Assembly: GCA_013339895.1 (NCBI GenBank)
Contig: JABACO010000016.1
Span: forward strand, 1,969,347 to 2,033,346
Reading direction: 5' to 3'
From: Ephydatia muelleri
Lineage: Eukaryota; Porifera; Demospongiae; Spongillida; Spongillidae
Length of the DNA: 64,000 bases
Part shown: one piece after another, positions 1 to 48,667 of the stretch
Layout of the letters: each line of letters begins with the position of its first letter
Position numbering within the stretch: position 1 is the first letter of the stretch
The notes under the pieces: model-generated
What the model was told of the DNA's origin: nothing
The model's input: the letters and a program-made list of their open reading frames with translations, nothing else
Database searches by the model: none
Position numbers and translations under genes: made by a program

Positions 1-148
1 GTGGAGTGAGGGAACCATCACCAGTGTGGAGTGAGGGAACCATCACCAGTGTGGAGTGAGGGAACCATCACCAGTGTGGAGTGAGGGAGCCATCACCAGT
101 GTGGAGTGAGGGAACCATCACCAGTGGAGTGTGGGAACCATCACTACC
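1..148. repeat. 25-bp minisatellite, about 6 copies
   Basis: Direct tandem repeat whose unit begins GTGGAGTGAGGGAACC. It runs off the left window edge, so its full length is unknown. The last copy is shortened. Confidence 0.95.
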
Positions 149-607
149 CTATCTATGGTAGAATCCAGAAATGCAGGCATGTTTTCTAACAACTTTGAGA
201 ACCACTGTGTGTGTAAGTTTTGTTGTTTCGGTTGTTTAGACGAAATGGTGGAGAATTTACTAATTTACTAATAATACCGTATTTCCTTGATTATAAAGCC
301 GCAGCTTCTATCAGGCCCGCATTTAAAATTTTAACTGCTACTTTGACTTGCTACATTTGTGTAGTAGTGTGTAAAATTCGATACTTGATTACAGTGCTCT
401 ATTATATGATGGTGAACGTGTATTAACTGTTGTGTGACATGACGTATGTCAGATCAAAGATAGTAAAGTAGAGGGAAACGGCGTCCTGAGTACACTTTTG
501 CACTCAGAATGCTACTTTTCACATTTGTATAGCCATAGATAACACAAATTTAACCATAGATACTTTAGAGTATCTATGATTTAACACGAGCAACCCCCAA
601 ATTGTTG
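149..607. other. non-coding stretch
   Basis: AT-rich sequence before the hairpin element. I see no conserved coding signal; the short ORF near 220-426 has no recognisable composition. Confidence 0.6.
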
Positions 608-763
608 TAGTCTCGTACCCAGACCCAAATGTACGTAACGATGATCGCTTACAGTATGACATCACGTACAGAGGGTCTGGGACGTAAGTCGACCCTCTGT
701 ACGTGATGTCATACTGTAAGCGATGATCATCGTTACGTACATTTGGGTCTGGGTACGAGACTA
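608..763. mobile_element. Hairpin MITE, TA-flanked (family A)
   Basis: Near-perfect palindrome. About 68-bp arms begin GTCTCGTACCCAGACCC and face each other across a loop of about 13 bp near 681-693. The right arm has a 3-bp insertion relative to the left. Both ends abut a TA dinucleotide, as expected of a Tc1/mariner-like target site. There is no coding capacity, so this is a non-autonomous element. A diverged relative lies at 49894-50004. Confidence 0.85.
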
Positions 764-989
764 AAATTGTTGCGGCCCTTCAGTTGAGTATTATGATTTG
801 CATATTCTTTCAATAGCTGCCACTAGTATGGTATCAATGAGGCTCTAGTGAGTACGTTTGCAATTGGACAATTGGCTTGTAACCAGGTCAAACCTAAGTA
901 CAGCACACCAACAGATCGATAATAATCATAATGAGCTAAAGAGTTAGTTAATTAAACATGTGTGGTTAACCGGCCGCTTCAAAAAAAAA
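764..989. other. upstream region of the Death/KH gene
   Basis: AT-rich DNA between the hairpin element and the first predicted start codon. It presumably holds the promoter and 5'UTR. No clear TATA box or other element is recognised. Confidence 0.4.
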
Positions 990-3900
990 ATGTCCGCGAA
1001 TGACCCGATTAGCAAAGGTGAGGGGGAAATTACCACTTCGTTTCTAATCTTCACCATCTATGCTCTAATCTATGCGCGCGCTGATCAGCAATCTCAAACA
1101 TCTCTAAGCATATCGGCCACGACTGGAAGCAACTGGGAAGAGGACTTGGGTTTAGCAAAACCGATCTGGACGGGATCGAAGTGGCCGACCCGCACAACCT
1201 ACCGGATCAGATCTACGAGCTGTTTTATCGTTGGAGGAGAAGGGAAAGTCACAATGCTTCGGTAGAGAACCTGATCGTAGCAGCCCGTACCGAAGGACTG
1301 GATGATCTTCTCGTGAGGGCGGGGCTTTCTGGTGAGTTTGACAACATGTTTACCAGTGTCACAAAAGGAAAACTGTCGCCAGTTGCGGCCACAATTTTTC
1401 AGTCGTAACGTAGCGACCATGTTTCCTCGGGAAATTCTGTCGCTACAAGTATCATGGACGTTGTGCCTTGGATTTTGAAGTTATTTCATCAAACGAAGTA
1501 CAGTTTGAAAGTACAAGCGACAATAAACACTGTAAAGAGCAGAAAGCTTTAATAATTGTGGTGGGTTTTGTTTCATGCACTTAAAGTGGAACCATTGGTC
1601 ACATGCATTGCACCATTCCCTTCGATATCTTGGAGTTTGCAGGTGCGCAGTGTGCCTCTATTGCTTCTTCCTTTAGTACTTGACGTTCCCTTTTTTCAGC
1701 CACATTAATTGATGGAATTAGTGACATTTTGGATTCCTGTGGGCACTTTGAGGTGTTCTCGTATCTTCCTTGGCCAAATTCAACCATGTGCAGTGTCTGC
1801 CCATTCAAATTGCTGTTGCTGCAGCAAATGCAAAAATGGAGGCTGAACTGCCTTGCAATTCAAACATGCAGTGTAACATAGAACGCTATTAAATTTCCTG
1901 AGTGTCAGAATTTCCTGAGGAAATACGATTGCTATGTTAATTTAGAGTGGCAGAATTTTGTAAATAAATTTTGTCAGCCTGAACGAATTTTCTGGCAACA
2001 GTTTTCCAGTTATGCCCACACACACACACACACGCACGCATACACACCAGGCACACACACCATAGATGCACATACACAAACATGCATCACTAAATATTCA
2101 CCTCTCTACCACTTATGTTGAGGCATAGAAATATTCCTCCCCACCCCCCCCCACCCCCACCTAGAAATATCGTTGGTGAGCGCTCTGATTCCATGAAGCC
2201 AATTCATTGCCAGACCATGGAATCTGCAGAAGCTGATAAGATTTGCACCAGCCCAAGGAACATGGCAGAATCCAATGAGAGGCCAATCAGGCAGAACTAA
2301 GAGAGAGGCTAAAGGTTCTCGAGAAGCAGTTGTCCCAGCAGCAGCTGTCATCCCACAGCAGTTGTCATCCCAGCAGCAGCTGTCATCCCAACAGCAGCTG
2401 TCCCAGCAACATTCACAACAGCAGCTGTCCCAGCAACACTCACCCCAGGAATCAGGATCCAGCTGCCCAGATAGTAGCGATGCTTGTACTGCAGCTACAC
2501 AGGCTGAAGTACCTACGCTGGAGGTAGGAGACTGCTGTAAGTTGATCTGCCCGATGGAAAATGCAGGTATGGTGTGATAAGGTGTGTCGTGGAACTGGAT
2601 ATCGACATGGATGGAAATGTACAAAAATGTGCAGGATTGGTGATGGTAAGTGGTGGGTTTTTAACAAACCTGTGCAAGGTTAAATAGTGCTCTATGGCCA
2701 GAGTTGGACACACGGGGGGGAAGGGAGTCTGTTCTGGCTCTACAGGGTTAGAAACGGATATCAGATATGAGGTGTATGGTGAACGGCTAAGTCGCAAAGG
2801 ATTAGATATCGGCCAGAGTTGAGGTAACACATGCAGAGTTAAGTACTCTTAAACATCAAGTACAGAGTGGATTGATGTGTTAGTGACCTCCGTAGCGCAT
2901 ATAAAATGTGGTACTATAAAGATTAAGCAGTAAAGATGAGTGTATGTGAGGTTAAACATGGTGTAAGAGGTTAAAGATAGTGAGGAGGTGTAATTGAACA
3001 CTGCATGCCGAGGTTTTTAATGATTATACTCTGGGGACAAAACTGGGGCCAATTCACACATGTTCTGCTTTTAATCACATACTTCAGGAGGAGAAAGACA
3101 CCTACAGGTATCCTGGATTGGATGGTACATTCAGCAGCATAGAGTATTTCAAATGTAAACCAGGATACGGACTTCTCCTACCCCTTGATGTTATTAAGCG
3201 TGACGACCGATTTTCTTTAGCACCTGTATGCACACCTCCAACTACATCTGCTGCTATACCAGAGCCCCTCAACCCTGCAATAGTCACACCCCAAGGGGTG
3301 TGGACAGGTCTCAGAGCAATCCAAGCCATCCTTTGTGCGAACCCGTCAGTTGTGCCGAGGAAGTCCAGTAGTGAGAGCACTGAGGACGTCCTGCTGAAGT
3401 GCATTCTGGAGGCCTTTGTCAAGGAAAAGCATTCTTCAACAGGTACTGTGTTACATATGGGTTTGGTCAGACTTTTGGTGTGAAAGCATGTGAGGGCGGT
3501 AGTATTGACTTAGATTAGATTGTGCAAACAAAAGCTTCATACTTTCTCTCTATTACAAAATAATGTGCACACACATACTTGCATTGCAAAACTGTGTGAA
3601 GTGGAGTTTTGCTTTCCTGGAGACCGAACGGGTCTTATGATTGGTCGTGAAGGGAAGAACGTGAAAGAGGTCGAAGAACTGACCCACACTAAAATTGAGA
3701 TAACAGGAAACAAGAGCGACCACAGTGAGAACGGCAGAGGCAAATTACTGGATCAGAGGAGAATTGCAATAAAGCTCTCGTTATGCTTCTGACTGTTGTC
3801 TTGGCAAAGATTAGCAGGCTGATAGACAAGAGAACTGAAACAGTGCTGTTGGCAGGAAGAAAGGAGTGTGGATTAGTAATTGGTCAAGGAGGGAAAACTC

Positions 3901-4127
3901 GTAAATCTATAGAATATTTGTCAGGAGCTAAGGTCGAAATTGGTCAGGATGATTTGGAACGACTGTTCGACCTTCCAAGTCGGTGTACAATAACTGGAAC
4001 CTCAGAGCAGATTGCGAAAGCCAAGGAATTGATCATGAAGGCCAAGCAAGGAGAGGACATTACTGGACCCGCCATGATGGCTGCAATGCTGGAGAGGCTT
4101 GTCAAGGTTGGCAACACATGGTTTTAG
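990..4127 (+). CDS. Predicted Death-domain / CAP-Gly-like / tandem KH protein
   Basis: Six-exon model: 990-1017, 1089-1331, about 2252-2566 (2291 is an alternative acceptor), 3098-3442, 3602-3724, 3826-4127. All junctions agree in phase and give about 451 aa. Exons 1-2 encode an N-terminal Death domain of FADD type (HDWKQLGRGLG, then NLPDQIYELFYRW and NASVENLIVAAR). Exon 3 is Gln/Ser rich. Exons 3-4 carry the C-terminal half of a CAP-Gly fold (GTFSSIEYFKCKPGYGLLLP); the central part of that fold is missing or divergent. Exons 5 and 6 each encode a KH domain with the GxxG loop (IGREGK and IGQGGK). Death domains bind other Death domains in apoptosis or innate signalling, and KH domains bind RNA, so a signalling or RNA-binding adaptor is an inference only. 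The last exon may end at a donor at 4107 rather than the stop at 4127, in which case 3' exons are missing. Exon 3 borders are the weakest. Confidence 0.6.
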
Positions 4128-5218
4128 TTTTTGATTCCTCTACAATTGAATTTGAGCAATTGTGTCATACTACCATAACAAGAATGAATCTGTATGTGTG
4201 CTGGAGCCAGAACCTGTGCATCACATCACTGTTCAGATATTATGTGTTGGTTAAATACAAATCTGTTCTTGTGTTGAATATTTTATCACACCATTGCTAT
4301 CATCTACAGTTCCACATATAATTACCATGTTGTAATATACAGTGTGTAAAGAATGCAATGATTAAATTTTAGTACTTGTATGTGTTCTGCACATGCATGT
4401 AAAAATATTTCTTTTTCATGAGAATACATACACGTGACAGAACACATTAAATACATAACCACAATCCATCTGCACAATGTCTGCATTTACTGAAGTCCAT
4501 CTTCTCATTAGTATTGCCTGGCTCTGACCAAAGCAATGCTCAGTTAACCGTTAGGCAAATAATGATGTTATATCCAAAATTATAAAAATCAAGAAAAGTT
4601 CAAAATAATTTTTTTTTAAACATGCAGTTTAATGTCATTTAAATGCATCATGTCAGTGTACATGAAGAAATGAAATTCTTCATTTTGATATTGCACCTAC
4701 ATTACTTCCTTTAGAATATAAAAACATATTAGACAAGTGGGATCGTTTCCGCGAAAAGGGGACCTAATGCTAACACATACATTATAAAATTTCCAGTACG
4801 CGCAATAGAAATGTAACGCTTGCGTTGAAATGTATGGCTAATTAGAATTCAGAGCCTTATGACAGATACTCCGATTTTCAGTGCGTAAGAAGCAATGTGT
4901 AGTATGCATTGAGAATCAGAGTATTTAAAACATCGAAGTTATACAATTTTCTGAAACAATTACAGGAAACATGAATATCTGTTGGATCCTGTAATCATTT
5001 ATGACCTCAGTTGTACCATTGGCATTATCAGTGTCAACTTGGTAAGCAAGAAATCTGTATTTTTTTACTACTGATGTGCCATTCAGGTGATATTATTTGC
5101 CTTACAAGGACTTGACAGAAGATGGTCGAGATGATAATTAATTTATCTTGTGACCAACCACAGGGAAAAAAATGGGTCTCAAGTTTAGATTTTATAAAGG
5201 ATTTTGTAAAATCATTGT
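4128..5218. other. AT-rich intergenic stretch
   Basis: No coding exon, RNA gene or repeat array recognised. It may hold the 3'UTR of the Death/KH gene and the 5' flank of the retroelement. Confidence 0.5.
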
Positions 5219-7965
5219 GTGATTGAACATGGAATTTTGAGATATAAATTATTAAATGCGCGATCGTTATGTAACAAATTGATTGACCTGAATATCTTGC
5301 TCTTGGCATCTGATTTTGATCTCATTTTTGTCACTGAAACATGGCTTCATTCTGCTATCACTGATTCTCTTCTTCTGTCTTCCCTCATACACATTGATAC
5401 GGAAAGATAGACCAGATAAATTTGGAGGTGTAGCTATTTTTGTTAAACATGGCTTGAAAACTGTATGTATTGATCTCACATCTTGTTTTCAACAGCTTGA
5501 ATGTATCATTGTTGACGTGTTATTTCCCTCTCAACAGTATCGGTTTATTTGTACTTATAACCCTCCTTCTTTGGCAAATGATATTGCTCATACGTCATGC
5601 TTATGTTCATTTCTTGACAATTACTGCAACTCTAAGATGCCTGTTGTAGTGGTTGGTGATTTTAACTATCCTAACATTGATTGGAGTGTACCTGTTAATA
5701 CTGGTTCAATGTGCAGCAGCCTTTTCTTGACATCTATTTTACAAAATGGGCTTACCCAGCTTGTTAATCTCCCTACTCGTGGTAATCACTGTATCGACCT
5801 TGTGATGGTTTCTGATGTCAGTATGATGTTTGATATTTCAGTTGTTGATCCCTTTGTTGTCTCTTGTGATCATTCATCTGTTGAATTCATGGTTATATGT
5901 CCTTGCAATCATCCCGCAAACTCTATCTCGTATTGTCGAGATTTTAGTGCTGCAAATTACCCTTTGATGATATCTTTCCTTCTGGATATCGATTGGCTAA
6001 TGCTTCAGCAATCTTGTTCAGTTGATGAGTTTTGGAATGTTTTCTCTATGAAGCTGAATGAATGCATTGAGAGGTTTGTTCCTTTAAGAATTGTGTCATC
6101 TAGCAAACTACCACGTCTAAAGCATATTCGCAAATTGTTACTCTTAAAGAAAAATGGTATCATAAGGACAGAGTGGTCTACAAAAAAATTGCTAGAGAAT
6201 ATGAACTTGCAATACAGTCCTTTTATGATTCTCATGAATGTAATATTATCAACAGTAACAATTTATCCAAACTATATTCATATGTTAATTCAAACTAAGT
6301 CACACATCTTCTATTCCACCCCTTATGAAGACTGATGGTTCTCTTGCTATAAATGATCGTGACAAATGCAATGTTTTAAATGATTACTTTGCTTCTGTTT
6401 TTACCATAGATAATGGTGTCTTACCCGTCTTCCATCCAAAGTTTCTTGTGTCCAGGCATATCAACAAGTTGAGTTTACTCACAGTAAAGTATGTGTGCCC
6501 TGAAGCGTCTTCCTTCTAAATACTCCAGAACACCAGATGGTTTTCCTGCTGGATTTTTAAAATCAGTTGCTTCTGCCATTGCCTTTCCATTGTCCAGGCT
6601 TTTTACAATGTCTATGGACTGCGGGTGTATACCTCAGGGTTGGAAACAGGCAATTGTTTGTCCCATCTTCAAAAAAGGTTCCCGTAAATCACCTAGCAAT
6701 TATCGTCCGGTTTCTCTTACCAGTGTTTGTTGCAAAGTAATGGAGTCTATTGTGTATGAATCAATGGTATTCTTTCTTCGTTCTAACAGCCTTATCTCCA
6801 AAGATCAGTTTGGCTTTCTTGCCAGGCGTTCTACTTGTACCCAATTGCTAATCACACTTAATGAATGGACTCTCCTTACTGATATTCGTTCTAAAATTGA
6901 TTCTGTGTATATAGACTTTGCTAAAGCCTTTGATTCTATCTCTCATAGAAAGCTGCTATATAAGGTAGAGTGCTATGGGTTTACTCCCCTCTTGGTGAGG
7001 TGGTTATCTTCATTTCTTATGAATCGTTCTCAGCAAGTCTATATTGGTCAGTCTTCTTCTTCCCTACCTGTTACCAGTGGTGTTCCTCAGGGATCAGTGC
7101 TTGGACCTCTATTATTCCTCATTTATGACCTTCCTGATTGTTTAGTGCCACCAGTTCAAGCTAAAATATTTGCAGATGATACCAAACTCTATGCTACTCA
7201 CTCTTCTGATTCATCCTCACCTTTGTCTCTGTCTTTGTCGAATTTTTGTATGTGGACTGAAAGTGGCAGCTTAATATTGCTTTTCAGAAGTGCAGTGTAA
7301 TATCCTTCGGACATAACTCTGCAAGCAATTCTTACTCCCTGGGTGGTGTACTGCTAAATAGGGTTTTTGATATTTGTGACTTAGGTGTTCATATTACATC
7401 TGATTTTAAACCCAGCTTACATTGTTCATCTATTGCTGCAAAGGCCTTCCAAAGGTGTTCCCTTCTACTTAAAGGTCTTCAAACGCTAAATATCTCAACG
7501 CTTTGTCGAGTATTCATTTCATATGTGAGACCAATTCTCGAATACAATACTCCAGTGTGGAATCCGTGGCTCATACAAGACATTAAATGTGTTGAAAGAG
7601 TTCAACGCTTTTTCACCAGAGCTCTTTTTATACGAGTAAAGCTGCCTACTATGAGCTATACTGATCGTCTTGCTAATTTAGGTCTTCATTCATTGGAGTA
7701 TCGTAGAGTGTATTTTGACCTTGTTATGTGTTTCAAGATTGTGAAAAACCTTGTAGATCTTGATACATCAGCTTTCTTTCGTATCAATTTGTCACCATAC
7801 AGTACAAGAGGGAACTCAATCAAACTTAGTCCTTTGTCATCACCTCACCATAATTTTCGCTCAAACTTTTTCTCAATCAGAGTTATACACATTTGGAATT
7901 CATTACCAGACTCTGTGGTTACAGCATCCTCCGAAAAATATTTAGGTCTAAACTCAGCAACGTAG
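5219..7965 (+). mobile_element. Decayed non-LTR retrotransposon (CR1/L2-like)
   Basis: Remains of one long ORF2-type reading frame, broken into at least four pieces (5219-5410, 5316-6335, 6491-7300, 7525-7965). The first part is an APE-type endonuclease: a NARSL start, the TETWL acidic motif, GDFN near 5660 and a DHSS motif near 5870. The second part is a reverse transcriptase with NYRPVSL, DFAKAFD, PQGSVLGP and the catalytic FADD motif near 7170. A C-terminal region with RPILEY and VERVQR follows, as in CR1/Jockey-group elements. Several frameshifts, and a short deletion just after the PQGSVLGP motif, make it non-functional. No target-site duplication or exact ends could be fixed; the 3' end lies shortly after 7965. 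It sits between the Death/KH gene and SPG11 in the same orientation. Confidence 0.88.
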
Positions 7966-8721
7966 ACTTGTCTCCATTTTGTAAGTGTTACCCATTTTAG
8001 GACCGGCATATTAGTGCATATTCATTTATGCCATTACTTGCCATTGTGTGATATATGTGCACATAAATCATTTATTTAAATCAAACACGTGTGATTGATA
8101 CTGTTCAATCAAGTAATGATTCTGCGCGTTTTTTTTTTTTTCTTTTTTTTTTTCCTGTGAAGTCTACTTCCATCAACGATTATTATAGCCATGGAGCTCA
8201 TTTCATTGTTCAGACATTTAAACATAAAGGATCAACACCCTTAAAGAAGGACGTTTGGTGGTTAACAATATCTAACTATTTCTTCATCTTGAATGCTTGG
8301 TCACGATTGCAATTAGGGTTTGACTTAACCATCTATCACCAATTGTTTACAGCAACACTAGGACGCCTCGTTTGTATGGTTAATAAGCAAATTACTTTTC
8401 AATACTGAGTAATAGTATTTCAATGTGCATGTATATCCTTATATGTAAACACACCCTGTAGTGTATACATGTGAATTATCACTTTCCCTCCGTTTGATCT
8501 TCTGCTTTTTGGCCCCCTTCCTGTCTTAATTAATTTAACGGGTTGCTATCGCTGTGAAACTGCGTTGTCATGTGAGCGGCAGGGCAACGTTATCCTTTGA
8601 TAGGGAAAAGAAAAGGTTCTTTCGGAGATGCTGGATTTCAACTTTAACCCTCCTGTCCCAGCCCTGCCCACTAGTAATGGTTAAATGCAACTTGTAATAG
8701 TTAATTTATACTTTATAAGTG
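7966..8721. other. intergenic region upstream of SPG11
   Basis: Contains a T-rich run near 8131-8153 and possible retroelement 3' sequence. It should also contain the SPG11 promoter and 5'UTR. No distinct motif identified. Confidence 0.4.
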
Positions 8722-43679
<34,958 letters not shown>

Positions 43680-43835
43680 AGAATTTTGGTACCTAACAAG
43701 ATTCGAAGGTTGTGTGCAGTTTGGTGTGTGATCTCTCAGCCATTTTGTGTTCTGGTCAAAGTTGTATATGAATTACATCATGAGTGTGAAGATTGGCGCA
43801 ATCATGACATCACACTTATTTTCCATCTCCTCCAT

Positions 43836-43841
43836 AATAAA
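43836..43841 (+). terminator. candidate polyadenylation signal of SPG11
   Basis: AATAAA lies 157 bp after the SPG11 stop, inside the 410-bp gap to the CIAO1 stop. Position fits; processing is not shown. Confidence 0.55.
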
Positions 43842-44089
43842 ATGCTAACTAAAATACTGAGAATAACTGAAACCATTGAGCGGAGTGTGTGTGCATGTGT
43901 ATGTGTGTATGTGTATGCGAGTGTGAGTGTGAGTGTGTGCCATCCTTATCCATTGGCCAAGTAAGAATGGCCATACTGTGAACTGGTATGATATATCGCC
44001 CTAACAAAGCCACACACACACACACCACACACACACACACGCTTAAGATGTCATTCTGCCAAGACAATTGCCATCATCCAAAAGCAGCA

Positions 44090-47000
44090 TCACTCAACAG
44101 TGTACTTCCACAGACAGACAGTACTGTCATCGGAGCAAGATACCAGAAGAGTAGGGTCCTTTGGATTCCAGGCAATACAATTGATGTCAGTGTTGTGAGC
44201 CTGTAAGAGAGGTCACAAAGGTCAAAGTGAGGGATATGTGTTGAGCAGGATGCATGTGGGTGGAAAGACAGAAGGATACTAAATACTTACAACGCACATT
44301 GTGTCCAAACAAGGACAAATTTCCACTGGAACACAATGTCTACATAGGTCTTCTCTTTTATCTAGATATCTCTTCTTTTTGGGCACAAATTATATCAATC
44401 ATTCTCTACAGCAAACAGAAACTGCTCAACTTATGTTTGATCAATTAAACTTAGCAACAATTACATTTAGCAACAATACAACATATACTCTGTATTCGTA
44501 GAATGCAATGACCGACTGGTTGCATTAGGGACTGTCTGACCTTCTGACCCCTAAGCACTCTGCACACTGAGCACTAGTACAGGTGGTAGTAACTACAACC
44601 ACAACACAGCCACAGGTCACCTGTGATCAAGAACCTGAGGTTAGTGTTGTGGTAGCCACCTGGACAAATGACTAAATGTTACATGTATTTTAATAGGAAG
44701 GACATTGCCATAATACTCTAAATGTGGAATGGTACTGATCCCTGCCAATACAGGGGAATGGAACTGAGCCAAACCAATAGAGTTATTTTAGATTAGAAGG
44801 AGTAAAGTTTGGCATGAGATTAGATCTATTGCGGATTTGCCTTTCATCATTACAAGGTCACATACACATCTTTTCAGGCAGTAGAGGACTCGAGGGTGGT
44901 GGGGGTGGGTGGGTGGGAGGGAACTGCACGCCCATGTTTGGTATGGGGGAGAAGGGTACATGTGCCTAATCTTCAAACTGCGTTACTAGCCAGGTCTTGC
45001 CGTGGTAAACAGGTTGATGCAGTGCATACCAGCAAAGGAGGCCAACAAAGGGATGCGGGCACACAGCACAACATGGCATCTTTGCAAACGTGACATGCCT
45101 AAGTGAGAGTGCAGCCTTGGGTACCGTTCTATAAAAAAACAACCACCCACATTGCTGCCATTTAGAGCTCACCCTCTTCTCACACACAAGGCTGAAGTTT
45201 GGCTGATTGGGGTCTTGAGAGAAGGTCTGTATAAAGAGAATTATGCCTCCTCTCCTTCTCCATGCCCCTCCCACTCTCCATGTCCTCCCTCTCTCCCTGT
45301 CCTCCCTCTCCCCATGCCCCTCCCTCTCTTCCTGTCCCTCCCTCTCTTCCTGTCCCTCCCTCTCTTCCTGTCCCTCCCTCTCCCCATGCCCCTCCCTCTC
45401 CCCACGCCCCTCCCTCTCCCCACGCCCCTCCCTCTCCCCACCGCCCCTCCCTCCTCCCCACGCCCCTCCCTCTCCCCACGCCCCCTCCCTCTCCCCACGC
45501 CCCTCCCTCTCACCACGCCCCTCCCTCTCACCACGCCCCTCCCTCTCCATGCCCTCCCCACTGCTCCCTGCTTTTCTCAAACCTCCAACGTTTGCACTGT
45601 TCTTGCCTTTCTTTCACTTATTTCTGTCTCACACCCTCCCATGTCCTCCACCTCCCTTGTCCCTCCATGCCCTCCCATAACCTCCATACCTCCCTTGTCC
45701 CTCCACAACCTCACTACATGCTCCCAGTCACCCCACACCCTCATCTCCACCCTCACCTCCACACACTCTCACCTCCATACCCTCACCTCCATACCCTCAT
45801 CACCACACCCTCACCTCTACACACTCCCAGTCACTCCACATCCTTACCCCACACCCTCACCTCCACACACTCTCAGTCATTCCACACCCTCACCCCCATA
45901 CCCTCATCACCACACCCTCAACTCCACACACCCCAGTCACTCCTCAAACCTCTTTAAATATTCTGATGGTGTCGTCTCCACACGCAGTGGCTATCAGTCC
46001 TGAATGCCATGACCTGAAACACACCTATGTGCGTCATTTTGTTAGGTTCAAAATACATCTCCATGCCTACCAGCTGATGTCATAGACTGCCCGCTGATGG
46101 TATCCTGATAGTGTACACACACACTTCCATACAATTTCCTTATTTGGTGTTGGGATACCTGAGGTGAAACAGATCTAGTTAGTTCATTAATGATCAGACA
46201 CAATTCACCAGCATGCCTGATAAATGTATGTCCTTACATAGCACTACATTCATATCATCACCAGCACATCACATCAACATTCAGCACACCATCACACATC
46301 CATACCACAAAGCAAACAGCACATCACCACAGCACACCCTCACATAGCAACAGCACACCCTCACACAGCTACAGCACACCCTCACACAGCAACAGCACAC
46401 CCTCACACAGCAACAGCACACCCTCACATAGCAACAGCACACCCTCACACAGCAACAGCACACCCTCACACAGCAACAGCACACCCTCACACAGCAACAG
46501 CACACCCTCACACAGCAACAGCACACCCTCACATAGCAACAGCACACCCTCACATAGCAACAGCACACCCTCACACAGCAACAGCACACCCTCACATAGC
46601 AACAGCACACCCTCACACAGCAACAGCACACCCTCACACAGCAACAGCACACCCTCACACAGCAACAGCACACCCTCACACAGCAACAGCACACCTCACA
46701 TAGCAACAGCACATCCACATCATCACAGCACACCCTCACACAGTGTGGACATGTGCATCACACACTCCATACCCTCTGGGTTTCCCGGCTTGTAGGCTCT
46801 CCATATCTTCACAGTCTGGTCTCCACTGCAAGAAGCTACTCCCTACATCACACAACTCCGCTATGCTGGTCCCCAGACTCACCCAATCTATCGCCGTTGG
46901 CATCAAACGCTATGGACCACACAGTGGACTCGTGTCCCTCCAATGAGGCACAGCAATACCTGAGGAGGGAGAGGAGAGGAGGGGGAGGGAAGGAGAAAAG

Positions 47001-47624
47001 GGAAGGAGAGGGGGAGGGAAGGAGAGGGGGAGGGAAGGAGAGGAGGGAAGGAGAGGGGGAGGGAAGGAGAGGGGAAGGGAAGAAGAGGGGGAGGGAAGGA
47101 GAGGGACGGGGAGAAGAAGAGGGGAGGAAGAGGGAAGGGGAGGGGAAGAGGAGAAGGAGAGGGTAAGAGGAACAGAAGTGAAAGTGAAGAGAATGGTCAG
47201 TGGGAGGGGAGATTGGATGGGTGAAGAGAAGACGCAACACACCCACAGGGAGAGAACACAATCGATTCCATACTGACAGTAGATGGCTACTGATATCTAC
47301 TAATTAATTACTTTAAAATGAAATATTTCGTAGTACCCAATGGGCCGTGCGTAAACAACATAGGCAGAAGGGAGGGGCACTGAAGTGGGACAAGGGGATC
47401 TGGTGATCATGGTAGGATGGCTGTGCTCAAAGAGAAGGGCATGACCTGGTGACCATGTTGCCCTTTGTGAAGCACAGGTGTGCATGCATGACTAAAAAAG
47501 AAAGGTCTCATCATGACATCATGTCTGATGTCATGATGTGCGACCGTTCCAAGAACGCCCCACACACATCAGACCTAGCTACACGAAAGCACTTCATAAT
47601 TATGCACACATGCACACACAAACA

Positions 47625-47677
<53 letters not shown>

Positions 47678-48552
47678 ACACACATTACACACACACACAT
47701 ACATACCACACAAACACACCACACACACACACACAAACACTATTACAAAGCCACAAGAATCAGCAAACAAGCATGCATCAGTCAACTCTAAGTCTGGTTG
47801 CCATGGTGGTAATCTTACCAGTCATCATCATCTTCCTTGTACATCTTAATAGTATCATCGTAGCCACATGATGCTAACAGCTAAAAGAATGCAAGCACAC
47901 ACACATATAAACACACACAACACACATAAACAACACATAAACAAACACACATGTGAAACAAACAAATATAGCTGTGTCAATTTATCAGCAATATTGCCTG
48001 ATGTTCTCCTCTCTGAAGTTTGATATCCTCCTCCCCACCAACACATGTCCACCTGCTCACCATGGTCACCTCCTTACCTCCTCTGTTGGGTGCCACTTCA
48101 CGTGCTTGACATCTTGGGTGTGATGATGCAACACACTGGCACACTCAAACTCCTCCCCATCTTCCAGCACTGGGCAAGAGCAAGACACAACAGGCTTCAA
48201 AAGTTACATCATCAAGCCCTGGTCCAGTACAGGCACACCATCAGCCCTGGTCCAGTACAGGCAGACCACCAGTATAAGCTACACCACACCAGGCCCTGGT
48301 CCAGTACAGGCACGCCCTGATGTACTATTGATAATTATGCATACCCACACCACAATAAAGCTAGCAATTTGCACAACCCACTTCATAATGTACAGATCAA
48401 AAGGCTGTGAATATATTCATGAGGTAAAAATTTACACTTCATGAACAACAGCAGGCCTTGTGTTGTGACCACTGTCAATGCATGTCAACACAACACACAC
48501 CCTGCAATTTGCACACACCCATCAGATGCTAATGTACACACATACCTACCCT

Positions 48553-48601
<49 letters not shown>

Positions 48602-48621
48602 CACACACACATACAACACAC

Positions 48622-48667
<46 letters not shown>

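Noticed and set aside
5219-7965. Retroelement as an active, intact copy
   Set aside because: Multiple frame breaks and a deletion near the catalytic region; no complete ORF.
44966-45580. 204-aa minus-strand ORF
   Set aside because: Half is an Arg/Gly/Glu repeat from the C-rich tract. The rest only overlaps CIAO1 exon 12 and its intron.
46190-46795. 201-aa Ser/Thr/Pro/His repeat ORF and its antisense partner
   Set aside because: 21-bp minisatellite in a CIAO1 intron.
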